Assembly: GCF_004197395.1 (NCBI RefSeq)
Contig: NZ_SELS01000003.1
Coordinates: 234,843-298,842, forward strand
DNA: 64,000 bases
Source: Paraburkholderia sp. UYCP14C
GTDB taxonomy: Bacteria; Pseudomonadota; Gammaproteobacteria; Burkholderiales; Burkholderiaceae
Direction: 5' to 3'
The position numbers and the translations under genes are program-made. How positions within the stretch are numbered: position 1 is the stretch's first letter; the number at the start of each line of letters is the position of its first letter. This document shows positions 38,135 through 47,500 of this stretch, piece by piece. The notes beneath the pieces are model-generated. The model worked only from the letters and a program-made list of their open reading frames with translations, ran no database searches and was not told the DNA's origin.

Positions 38135-38775
38135 GCGTCCACTCCGTCGGCGACGTAGGGATTCGTGCGGCGCTCGGCGCCGAACGTCGAGGTCGGACCG
38201 TGGCCCGGCACGAAGGTGACGTCGTCGCCGAGCGGCCAGAGTTTGTCGCGGATCGAGCGGATCAGGTCCGCATGGTTGCCGCGCGGGAAATCCGTGCGGC
38301 CGATCGAGCCGGCGAACAGCACGTCGCCAACCAGCGCAAGCCGATGCGCGCGGCTGAAGAAGACCACGTGACCCGGCGTGTGGCCGGGGCAGTGGTAGAC
38401 CTCGAAGGATTCCTCGCCGACTTGCACGGTGTCGCCATCCTGTAGCCAGCGGTCCGGCTCGAAGGCATCGGCGGCCGGGAAGCCGAAGCGCGTGCTCTGG
38501 TCCGGCAGCTTGTCGAGCCAGAAGCGCTCGTCGGGATGCGGGCCTTCGATCTGCACGCCGTAGTGGCTGGCGAGGGTCTTCGCGCCGGCGCAGTGATCGA
38601 TATGGCCGTGAGTCAGCAACACTTTCTCGACGGTCACGTTCTGCCGCGCGATCTCGCTCTGGATCACGTCGAGGTCGCCGCCCGGATCGACGACGGCCGC
38701 GCGCCCGGTGGCCTCGCAAACGAGCAGCGAGCAGTTCTGCTGGAACGGCGTGACGGGGATCAGGGTGACTTTCAT
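38131..38775 (-). CDS. MBL-fold metallo-hydrolase (glyoxalase II-like)
   Basis: 214 residues from ATG at 38775 ([21 protein letters not shown]). Metal ligands are in [46 protein letters not shown] and [12 protein letters not shown], the full glyoxalase II-type set. It belongs to the GloC-like short class of hydroxyacylglutathione hydrolases, hydrolysing thioesters in the cytoplasm. It overlaps the exonuclease gene by 4 bp, so the two are co-transcribed. Confidence 0.93.
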   Translation of the reverse strand: MKVTLIPVTPFQQNCSLLVCEATGRAAVVDPGGDLDVIQSEIARQNVTVEKVLLTHGHIDHCAGAKTLASHYGVQIEGPHPDERFWLDKLPDQSTRFGFPAADAFEPDRWLQDGDTVQVGEESFEVYHCPGHTPGHVVFFSRAHRLALVGDVLFAGSIGRTDFPRGNHADLIRSIRDKLWPLGDDVTFVPGHGPTSTFGAERRTNPYVADGVDA

Positions 38776-38958
38776 GGCAGGACGACGAGCTGGAGAAACG
38801 TTGATTGTACCGGCCTCGAGACAGTCTCCGTCGCCCACGCGACGAGGCTTGCGCACGGCATCGCCGCGACCTTTCGCAGGTCCATTTTTGCGATAAATGT
38901 GAAGATTGATCAAGCTTATGGGCCGCTCGCCATCCCAAAATTTTTTTTTGGGTATAAT

Positions 38959-39231
38959 GGACTCCATGCACATCAGTTGTGCTGCCACAAGGCGATGCTT
39001 CCCCACAAAACGGGGATGCCGCTCGCTATTCAAGTAAGGGCTGTCGGAATGCCGACGGCCATCCAGTGTCGATGCGTTCGATGCACACGTCTTGCCCAGC
39101 CAGGCGCCGCGCGCCTGCTACGGAATTAACCTCCGTGACGCTGGGTGGGGCCTACGCCGCCGTTCCTGTGCGCTGAGTTGCGCGCGCAAGAACGTGTCTT
39201 TGCCACGTTCAGTTGGCGGCATGTGGGGTCT
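38959..39231 (+). ncRNA. Candidate structured RNA upstream of rlpA
   Basis: A 650-bp gap holds a clear -10 box TATAAT at 38953 and then many nested stems. These include GCACA/TGTGC at 38968-38982, GGCTGTCGG/CCGACGGCC at 39039-39060 with loop AATG, and a junction closed by GCCCAGC (39094) with GCTGGGT (39140). The junction encloses CAGGCGC/GCGCCTG and ACGG/CCGT hairpins, and AACGTG/CACGTT lies at 39191-39209. The ends can pair as GACTCCATG with CAT-gt-GGGGTC, closing the whole unit. I see none of the RNase P, tmRNA or SRP consensus segments. 6S RNA or an rlpA leader cannot be excluded. No good -35 box is visible. Confidence 0.5.
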
Positions 39232-39423
39232 GGTCAGGCTGCCGGGGACAGGTTGCGCCAGACGTGAAAATTAACCGTGCGGTAGCGGCTCAGTGAGCCG
39301 TATCCGGGCTTTGACGTACTGCGCTTTTCGCGCGGCGCGTTGTCGTCCCTACCGCCGGAGCCGCAAGCAAGATGCCCTGCAGTTTCGCGGGTGATGCGGC
39401 TCGACAATGTGTTTGCACGTCTT

Positions 39424-40029
39424 ATGAAAACTCGGCTATCCCGTGGTCTAGGGACTCTTTTTGCCTTTTTTGTACTGGCCGGCTGCGCCACGCCTCCGGG
39501 CGCGAGCGACACGTCTGCGAACGACACGCCGCAAAGTACGAAGAACCTGCATTTGAGCTCCTTCGGACCTCAATCGTTTGGCGGCGCGCCGGCCTCGAAC
39601 TCGAGCGCGTCGAACCCGCCTGCGTCGTCGCTGGCTGACGCGCAGCCGCTCACCGACGACGGCGTCGACGTCGCGGACTTCCATCAGATTGGACGCGCGT
39701 CGTGGTATGGACGCTTCTTCCACGGCCGCCGCACCGCCAACGGCGAGCGTTACGACATGCACGCCATGACGGCCGCGCACCGTACGCTGCCGCTCGGCTC
39801 GTACGTGCGGGTGACCAATCCGGCCAATTCGCGCTCGGTGATCGTACGGATCAACGACCGCGGCCCGTACGCGCGTGGCCGCGTGATCGATCTGTCGATG
39901 GCGGCCGCCGCCATGCTCGACATGCGCCACGCCGGCACTGCGCGAGTCAAGATCGAAGGGCTCACGCAGCAGGAAGCACGCGCCGAGCTGAACGAAACGC
40001 TCGCGTCGAACTCGGATTCGGGCCAGTGA
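39424..40029 (+). CDS. rlpA: RlpA-like septal ring lytic transglycosylase (lipoprotein)
   Basis: About 201 residues from ATG at 39424 (another ATG at 39394 is possible). The signal peptide MKTRLSRGLGTLFAFFVLAGC ends in the lipobox LAGC, so it is a lipoprotein. A Ser/Asn-rich linker leads to the double-psi beta-barrel (GRASWYGRFFHGRRTANGERYD, AAHRTLPLGSYVRVTNPANS, VIVRINDRGPYARGRVIDLS). RlpA cleaves denuded peptidoglycan glycans at the septum. No SPOR domain is present at the C-terminus, which is shorter than in Pseudomonas RlpA. Confidence 0.93.
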   Translation: MKTRLSRGLGTLFAFFVLAGCATPPGASDTSANDTPQSTKNLHLSSFGPQSFGGAPASNSSASNPPASSLADAQPLTDDGVDVADFHQIGRASWYGRFFHGRRTANGERYDMHAMTAAHRTLPLGSYVRVTNPANSRSVIVRINDRGPYARGRVIDLSMAAAAMLDMRHAGTARVKIEGLTQQEARAELNETLASNSDSGQ

Positions 40030-40087
40030 TGTGACGTGACGCGGCGGTGGTGCCGCGTCGGCTGGACAAACCGTCTGTAGACGATCG

Positions 40088-40112
40088 AAGGGCCGCGACA
40101 TGCGGCCCTTTT
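40088..40112 (+). terminator. Terminator of rlpA
   Basis: Stem AAGGGCCGC / GCGGCCCTT with loop GACAT, followed by TTCTTTTTC. It lies 58 nt past the rlpA stop, between rlpA and the convergent rsmI. Confidence 0.85.
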
Positions 40113-40149
40113 CTTTTTCTTTCCGACTTTTACTCGCCCGCCTCGCCTC

Positions 40150-41034
40150 TCAGGCGTCGGGATTGTCTTGCTTCAGCGCCAGCGCGCGCGTGTACAACGC
40201 GTTGCGCGATGCGCCCGTGAGCGACGCCGCGACCTTCGCCGCGCTACTCACCGTCAATTCTTCCAGCAGGATGCCGAGCAGCGCGTCGTGATCGTGCTCG
40301 CCGGCCGCTTCGGGCGACGCGCCTTCGACCACCAGCACGAATTCGCCGCGCTGTCGGTTCGCATCGGCGGCGAGCCACGTTGGCCCTTCGGCCAGGGTGC
40401 CCTGATGCAACGCTTCGTGTAACTTCGTCAGTTCCCGCGCGATCAGCAGACGACGTGTGCCGCCGAACGCATCGGCGAGCGCCTGCACCGTCTCGACGAT
40501 CCGGTGCGGCGCTTCGTAGAACACCATCGCGTGAGGATGTTGCGCCAGCGCCTGCAAGGCGGCGGCGCGCGCCTTCGGCTTCGGCGGCAGGAAGCCGAGG
40601 AACGAGAACGTCGCGACCCAGTCGCCGGTCGCGCTCAGCGCGGTGGCGAGCGCGCTCGCGCCGGGCAGCGGAACCACCGCGAAGCCGGCTTCGCGCACGG
40701 CATCGACGAGCTTGGCGCCCGGATCCGAAATGCTCGGCGTGCCCGCGTCGGACACGTAGGCGACGCGCTCGCCGGCCTGCAGATACTCGATCACGCGCTG
40801 CGCCGCGGCGCGCTCGTTGTGCTGATGCACGGCGACGAGCGGCTTCGAGATGCCGTAGCGCGCGAGCAGCTGACCGGTGTTGCGCGTGTCCTCGGCGGCG
40901 ATGCGATCCGCGAGTCCGAGCACGTGCAGTGCGCGCAGCGTGATGTCGGCGATGTTGCCGATCGGCGTGGCCACCACATACAGCGCGGCGGCGGGGTACT
41001 GCTGCCCTTGCGCGAGTTCGGAGAGAGGAGTCAT
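40150..41034 (-). CDS. rsmI: 16S rRNA (cytidine-1402-2'-O)-methyltransferase
   Basis: 294 residues from ATG at 41034, with GAGAGGAG on the coding-strand complement close upstream of the divergent pair. The SAM-binding tetrapyrrole-methylase fold shows [48 protein letters not shown] and [18 protein letters not shown]. It 2'-O-methylates C1402 of 16S rRNA. It is divergent from yraN, as in E. coli yraL beside the yraM-yraN-diaA-dolP block, which supports the whole assignment. Confidence 0.96.
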   Translation of the reverse strand: MTPLSELAQGQQYPAAALYVVATPIGNIADITLRALHVLGLADRIAAEDTRNTGQLLARYGISKPLVAVHQHNERAAAQRVIEYLQAGERVAYVSDAGTPSISDPGAKLVDAVREAGFAVVPLPGASALATALSATGDWVATFSFLGFLPPKPKARAAALQALAQHPHAMVFYEAPHRIVETVQALADAFGGTRRLLIARELTKLHEALHQGTLAEGPTWLAADANRQRGEFVLVVEGASPEAAGEHDHDALLGILLEELTVSSAAKVAASLTGASRNALYTRALALKQDNPDA

Positions 41035-41122
41035 GACACGGAAGACACAAACAGACGGAACGAGGCCGACATTGTGCCATGTGGACTTGCGCGAGCAGGT
41101 CGCGTCGAAGACTACGCAAAGG

Positions 41123-41545
41123 ATGCCCAGAAACGGCAGTCCAGAAACCGCCCACAACTTTTCCGGCGCTCGCCAGTCCAAATCCGTCGGCGCGGCTTTC
41201 GAAGCGCGCGCGCAAGAATTTTTGCAGCGCCAGCGTTTGCGCTTCGTCGCGCGCAACGTGACGTGTCGGGGCGGCGAGATCGATCTGGTGATGAGCGATC
41301 GCGACGGCGCGCTGGTGTTCGTCGAAGTTCGTGCGCGTGCGCAGCGGCATTACGGCGGGGCGGTCGCGAGTATCGGTTGGCAGAAGCGACAGCGCATCGT
41401 GCGAGCGGCGCGGCACTATCTCGCGACGCGCGCCGCGACGAACCGCTGCACGCGCGACGAACCCGCGTGCCGTTTCGACGTAGTCGCGTTCGAGAGCGGC
41501 AGGCTCGTGTGGTTGCGCGACGCGTTTCGCGCCGACGAAGTCTGA
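41123..41545 (+). CDS. yraN: YraN/UPF0102 family endonuclease-like protein
   Basis: About 140 residues from ATG at 41123. The core [52 protein letters not shown] carries a PD-(D/E)XK-like nuclease fold with E..GEIDLV..VFVEVR; the family is widespread and its substrate is unsettled. A start at 41033 would add 30 residues and overlap the divergent rsmI start; I prefer 41123 on length. It precedes diaA and dolP in conserved order. Confidence 0.9.
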   Translation: MPRNGSPETAHNFSGARQSKSVGAAFEARAQEFLQRQRLRFVARNVTCRGGEIDLVMSDRDGALVFVEVRARAQRHYGGAVASIGWQKRQRIVRAARHYLATRAATNRCTRDEPACRFDVVAFESGRLVWLRDAFRADEV

Positions 41546-41633
41546 CGGGCCGCGCGGACAACGCGCGTGAGTGCGATAAACTTGCGCTCGCGTGCCGCGC
41601 GAGCTCATCGGCGGCCACAGCCTGGCAGTATGA

Positions 41634-42275
<642 letters not shown>

Positions 42276-42301
42276 GACTGATTCCGAAGGAGAGCTAGTT
42301 G

Positions 42302-43093
42302 ATGAGCGTATTCCGCGTCAAGAAGACACTGGTGAGAACCCTGCTCGTGGTCGGGTTCGCGGCGGGGCTGTCGGCCACGCTGCAAGGCTGCTTTCTCGCG
42401 GTCGGGGCCGCGGCGGGCGGCGGCGCGCTGATGGCCACCGACCGCCGCACGCTCGGCGCGCAGACCGAGGATCGCGAGATTCAGGTGAAGGCGCTGTCGC
42501 AGATCAGCCAGAATCTGCCGGACTCCGCGCACGTCAACGTTACGGTGTTCAACCGCCGCGTGCTGCTGACCGGCGAGGTCGCGGGCGATGCGTCGAAGCA
42601 GCGCGCCGAGAGCATCGTGCGGAACATGAACAACGTGAATACGATCGTCAACGAACTGGCGATCATGCCGGCGAGCTCGTTCTCGTCGCGCACCAACGAT
42701 ACCTACCTCGAAACGCGCGTGAAGACCGCGCTGATCGCCGAGAAGAACATTTCGGCGAACAACTTCAAGGTCGTGGCCGAGCGCGGCAACGTTTATTTGA
42801 TGGGCCTCGTCACAATGGATGAGGGCAATGTCGGCGCCGACGTCACGAGCCGCGTGCCGGGCGTCGTGCAGGTGGTCAAGATATTCCAGTACATCCAGCC
42901 GCAGGAAGCTCAAGCTGCCGCGGCTGCTGCTGCGACTGCACCTGTCGCTGCTTCGCAGCCGGAGGCTAGTGAGCCGACGGTCGGCGCAATTCCCGATTCG
43001 TCGGTGAGCGCGCGGCCGCTCGATCAGCAGGCGCCTGCGCCGGTTAATTCGTCGACGTCGGTGCGGCCGGGTAATCCGAAGGCGGTGCCTTGA
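42302..43093 (+). CDS. dolP: BON-domain outer membrane lipoprotein, DolP (YraP)-like
   Basis: 263 residues from ATG at 42302, with AAGGAGAG upstream. The signal peptide ends in the lipobox LQGC. Two BON domains follow: ISQNLPDSAHVNVTVFNRRVLLTGEVAGDASKQRAESIVRNM and VKTALIAEKNISANNFKVVAERGNVYLMGLVT. The C-terminal ~65 residues are an Ala/Pro/Ser-rich tail absent in E. coli DolP. DolP supports outer-membrane integrity at the division site. Its stop codon overlaps the cytochrome gene start (TGATG). Confidence 0.92.
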   Translation: MSVFRVKKTLVRTLLVVGFAAGLSATLQGCFLAVGAAAGGGALMATDRRTLGAQTEDREIQVKALSQISQNLPDSAHVNVTVFNRRVLLTGEVAGDASKQRAESIVRNMNNVNTIVNELAIMPASSFSSRTNDTYLETRVKTALIAEKNISANNFKVVAERGNVYLMGLVTMDEGNVGADVTSRVPGVVQVVKIFQYIQPQEAQAAAAAAATAPVAASQPEASEPTVGAIPDSSVSARPLDQQAPAPVNSSTSVRPGNPKAVP

Positions 43094-43455
43094 TGTTTGG
43101 GATGGCGCGTGGGGGTGTTGTGTGTGCTGTGTTCACGTTGGTGGTCGGTGGGCTGGTGGGCGCGATGACGTCGGTTGCTTGCGCGGCCGAGGCGCCGCGC
43201 GGCCAGCAGGTCGCCGCCGCGAATGCTTGCATGGGTTGTCACGCGGTGGATCGCAAACTGGTCGGTCCGTCGTTCCAGCAGATCGCCGCGAAGTACAAGG
43301 GCGACGCGCAGGCGCCGGCCAAACTCGCGCGTAAGGTGAAGGACGGCGGATCCGGTGTGTGGGGCATGATTCCGATGCCGGCGCATCAATCGATGAATGA
43401 TGCTGATATCCGCGCGGTGGTCGACTGGGTGCTCGCGGGCGCGCCGTCCAGATGA
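43093..43455 (+). CDS. Class I cytochrome c (c551/c552-like)
   Basis: 120 residues with a signal peptide ([24 protein letters not shown]). The heme motif ACMGCH is near residue 48 and the distal Met is in GMIPMPAH. It is a small periplasmic monoheme electron carrier. The start overlaps the dolP stop by one nucleotide. It is the last gene before the tRNA and genomic island. Confidence 0.93.
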   Translation: MFGMARGGVVCAVFTLVVGGLVGAMTSVACAAEAPRGQQVAAANACMGCHAVDRKLVGPSFQQIAAKYKGDAQAPAKLARKVKDGGSGVWGMIPMPAHQSMNDADIRAVVDWVLAGAPSR

Positions 43456-43501
43456 GGTTTTCCCGGGGCTGGAGGCTTGGCAAAAGGGAAAATGGCTGTG
43501 C

Positions 43502-43507
43502 TAGAAT
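43502..43507 (+). promoter_or_regulatory. -10 element of the tRNA-Ala promoter
   Basis: TGCTAGAAT forms an extended -10 (TGn plus TAGAAT), ending 10 nt upstream of the mature tRNA 5' end. A weak -35-like TTGGCA lies at 43477, 19 bp away. Confidence 0.5.
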
Positions 43508-43517
43508 TATTTTCGAT

Positions 43518-43593
<76 letters not shown>

Positions 43594-43605
43594 AGAAAAT
43601 CCTTT

Positions 43606-43631
43606 AAAAACCGGCACTTACGCCGGTTTTT
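43606..43631 (+). terminator. Terminator of tRNA-Ala
   Basis: Stem AAAAACCGGC / GCCGGTTTTT with loop ACTTAC and a following T-rich run, 13 nt past the tRNA end. Confidence 0.9.
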
Positions 43632-43727
43632 TCTTTTCTGCTGCTCCGAGATCGTCCAGTTTGACTCCCTGCTAGGGTGACTACAGGGTGACAGACGGTT
43701 GCCTGTCGGTTCAAAGCATGGCACACG

Positions 43728-43746
43728 GGTTGACGCACGGTCAACC
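43728..43746. promoter_or_regulatory. Inverted repeat upstream of the P27-AlpA gene
   Basis: A perfect 7-bp repeat GGTTGAC / GTCAACC with a 5-bp centre GCACG, ~130 bp upstream of the start codon. It is a possible operator, perhaps for the AlpA domain itself. No other structure is seen in 43632-43875. Confidence 0.4.
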
Positions 43747-43875
43747 GATGGGTGGCCCGCTTCACTCACCGATGCTGACGTATTCTCAGTCACGAATCGG
43801 TAACGCTCGTGCGATCCCCACGTCGCTTCACTCCTACACTGTATCTTCCGAACCGACAGTTGAAAGGAGCGCAAT

Positions 43876-44463
43876 ATGCGCGGACAGAGACGCGGACAGG
43901 ATAGACGGGAAGCGACGACCGTTGATGTTGCAAAGCTAGGCCACGACGATGCCTACGCGGATGACGCAAAGCTGCTGGCGCGGTTGTCTCCATCAGCACT
44001 GACTCACTGGCCGACAGTGGCTAGACAGATTCGCGATGCAGGTGTGTTGAACTCGGTTGATGGTGGGTCGTTAGTTCGCTACTGCGAAGCGTTCGCACGA
44101 TGGTGCGCAGCCGGTGACGAACTCGCGAAAATCCTAATCGAGCTTGGGTTGACAGGTAGCCCACCGACACAAGTGCCATCCAGCGTCTCTGAAATTCCCC
44201 CGTCAAGCGCGGCCGTTCCATCAGAAAGGACGACGCCATCGATAAGTCGAACCCCTAATGCGATCATGCGTTGCGCAGAAGTAGAAAGTGAAACGGGATT
44301 GTCTCACTCAACCATCTATCAGCGCGTGAAGGCCGGAACCTTTCCTGCACCGGTGAAGCTTGGCGTGCGGTCTGTAGGATGGCGTGTAGGTGATATAGAA
44401 GCATTCTTGTCAGCGCCTGCCGAGTACAGGGCAGTATCCAAAAACGCAAAGAAATCAGGGTAG
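43876..44463 (+). CDS. P27-terminase-small-subunit-like / AlpA DNA-binding fusion protein
   Basis: 195 residues; AAGGAGC lies 7 nt before the ATG. The N-terminal part (~35-95) reads [20 protein letters not shown], then [20 protein letters not shown], the pattern of the P27 family of phage terminase small subunits. A Ser/Pro-rich linker follows. The C-terminal part (~125-185) is an AlpA/Xis-type winged helix ([40 protein letters not shown]). AlpA proteins regulate or excise prophages and satellites. Being first after the tRNA fits a role in island control. The domain calls are from pattern, not search. Confidence 0.75.
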   Translation: MRGQRRGQDRREATTVDVAKLGHDDAYADDAKLLARLSPSALTHWPTVARQIRDAGVLNSVDGGSLVRYCEAFARWCAAGDELAKILIELGLTGSPPTQVPSSVSEIPPSSAAVPSERTTPSISRTPNAIMRCAEVESETGLSHSTIYQRVKAGTFPAPVKLGVRSVGWRVGDIEAFLSAPAEYRAVSKNAKKSG

Positions 44464-44592
44464 TAGACGAAAGACGGCTAGGCCATTTGGTACGTATGGG
44501 CGCAATCTGACACCGTGCCAATTCGTATGGTTAACGGGCCAGTCGGCGGGCATAATACGGCACTCGCACCAGAATCGCCGGAAACATCCAAC

Positions 44593-47500
44593 ATGACCGC
44601 TCTCGAAAAACTGCTCGATACCTTCCGCCATGCCGCCGTCACGGAACGCGAGAAGGGGACCTACTTCGAAGAGTTGATCGTCTGTTATCTGCGCAACGAA
44701 GCCACCTATCGCGACCTTTACAGCGACGTGTGGACCTACGCCGAGTGGGCGAAATTGCGGGGACTGACCGCGCAGGACGCCGGTATTGACCTTGTGGCGA
44801 AGACGAGCGGCACGGATGAGTTCCACGCGATTCAGTGCAAGATGTACGCGCCGGACTACAAGGTCCAGAAGGCCGACATCGACAGCTTCTTCACGGCATC
44901 GGGCAAGAAGCCTTTCTCACGGCGAATCATCGTCGCAACGACGGATCATTGGAGCGAACACGCCGAGGACGCGCTGCTGGATCAGCAGCCGCCCGTCAGC
45001 AAGATCGACCTGACCGCCCTTGAAGAGAGCCAGATTGATTGGTCGAAGTACCAGCCCAAGGCCGCGCCGGTCATCAAGGCGAAGAAGCAACTACGCCCGC
45101 ACCAGACCAATGCACTGAACGCGGCTGTTCAAGGTCTGGGCGGTGCTGACCGTGGCAAGTTGATTATGGCTTGCGGTACGGGGAAGACGTTCACCAGCCT
45201 GAAAATCGCTGAAACGTTGGCTGGTGCTGACAAGCGCGTCCTCTTCCTCGTCCCGAGTTTGTCGCTGTTGAGCCAGACCCTGACGGAATGGACACAGGAA
45301 GCGGAGACGCCGCTTCATAGCTTCGCGGTTTGCTCGGACAGTGACGTGGGGAAGAAGCGCAAGAAGGAAGACGACGAGGTGAAAACCTTCGTCCATGAAT
45401 TGCGCTATCCGGCGACTACGAATTCATCTCGACTGGCGGAAGAGATGATGAAGCGGCACGATGCATCACACATGAGCGTCGTTTTCAGCACCTATCACTC
45501 CATCGACGTAATCAGCCGTGCGCAGAAGGAGTTCGGGCTGCCCGACTTCGACCTGATAGTCTGCGATGAAGCGCACCGCACCACCGGCGCGACCTTTGGC
45601 GATGGTGACGAAAGCACGTTCGTCAGGGTTCACGATGCGGACTACATTCGCGCCGCCAAGCGCCTGTATATGACGGCGACGCCGCGTATCTACGGTGATT
45701 CGGCCAAAGCCACGGCTGAACGCGACAACGTTGCACTTTGCTCGATGGATGACAAGGCGCTATATGGCGATGAACTGTTCGTCATTTCGTTCTCGGAAGC
45801 CGTCAAGCGCGGGCTGCTGGTGGACTACAAGGTGATCGTGTTGGCGGTTGAAGAGACGCACGTCAATAGCCGCCTGCAAGCGTTATGGAAGGACGAGAAC
45901 AACCAACTCAAGGTTGACGATGCGGCCAAGATCATCGGGTGCTGGAAGGCGCTTTCGAAGCAGGGCTTGACTGAAAATTTGGTTGGAGACGGTGATCCGA
46001 TGAAACGGGCCGTGGCATTCTGTCAGGTCATCGAAGTCTCGAAGGGCGCTAAGACGCACAAAGTCAGTTCGAAGCAGATCGCCGGGATGTTCCAAGCTGT
46101 TGTCGAAGCGTATCAGGAATCGGAAGAAACGGAAGAATTCGAACAGGCGGCGCAACTTCACTGCGAAGCCGAACATGTTGACGGCGGAATGAATGCCAGC
46201 GAGAAGGAAGCGAAGCTGGCATGGCTGAAAGCCGAGACACCTGAGAACACCTGTCGCATTCTCAGCAACGTCCGTTGTTTGTCGGAAGGCGTGGACGTTC
46301 CGGCGCTGGACGCCGTGCTGTTCCTGACGCCGCGTAACTCTCAGGTTGACGTGGTGCAGTCGGTTGGCCGGGTCATGCGCAACGCACCGGGCAAGAAGCG
46401 CGGGTATGTCGTCTTGCCGGTGGTTATCCCGGCTGGCGTCGAACCGCACGAAGCCCTGAGCGACAACAAGACCTATGCCGTGGTCTGGCAAGTGCTGCAA
46501 GCACTGCGTTCGCACGATGACCGCTTCGACGCGATGGTGAATAAACTCGACCTGATCGGGAAGGACACCAGCAAGATGGAAGTCATCGCGATCACAGATG
46601 AAATCCAGAAAAAGCAGGAGAAGTCGAAAGGACCGAAGAACAAGAACACCGGTAAGGGCGGGTTCAATATTGGTGAAGCGGTCCAGAAGCGCACGACGCA
46701 GGAACAGCACGAACTGCAATTCGAAATTGGCGAAATCGAGAAGGCCATCTACGCCAAGCTGGTTCAGAAGGTCGGCAACCGTCACCATTGGGAAGATTGG
46801 GCCAACGACATCGCAAAGATTGCCCGTACTCACATCGACCGTATCACGATAGTCGTTGAAGACCCGGCTAACGTCAAAGCGCGAGCGGCGTTCGAAGCAT
46901 TTGCTGCCGAACTGCGTGGCGATCTGAACAGCAGCATTACGGATGGCGAGATCATCGAGATGCTGGCGCAGCATCTCATCACCAAGCCGGTGTTTGACGC
47001 CCTGTTCGAAGACTACAGTTTCGCGAAGCACAACCCAATGTCGATTGCGATGCAGGGCGTTCTTGATGTGTTGCAAGAACACCGGCTCGACAAGGAAGCC
47101 GACACGCTGGAACGGTTTTACGAAAGCGTGAAACTTCGGGCCGAAGGCATCGACAATGCAGCGGGCAAGCAGAAAATTGTTGTGGAGTTGTACGATAAGT
47201 TCTTTCGCAACGCCTTCCCAAAGATGACCGAGCGTCTGGGGATCGTCTATACGCCGGTCGAAGTCGTGGATTTCATCATTCATAGCGTCGGTCATGTGTT
47301 GCAGACGGAGTTCGAGCAGACGTTAGGTAGCAAGGGTGTTCACATCATCGATCCCTTTGTTGGTACGGGCACGTTCGTGACGCGTCTGCTGCAAAGCGGT
47401 CTTATCACGCCGGAAGAACTACCGCACAAATACAAGCACGAAATCCACGCAAACGAGATCGTGCTGCTGGCCTACTACATTGCGGCGATCAACATCGAGG

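Noticed and set aside
38979-39176. 65-codon frame upstream of rlpA
   Set aside because: Lies on the stable stems of the candidate RNA and has no ribosome site.
38959-39231. RNase P RNA, tmRNA or SRP RNA
   Set aside because: The conserved segments GAGGAAAGTCC, the tmRNA ends and GGTCAGG...GGAAGCAGCC are all absent.
45883-47295. 470-codon minus-strand frame
   Set aside because: Antisense within the Type ISP gene; no motif or ribosome site.
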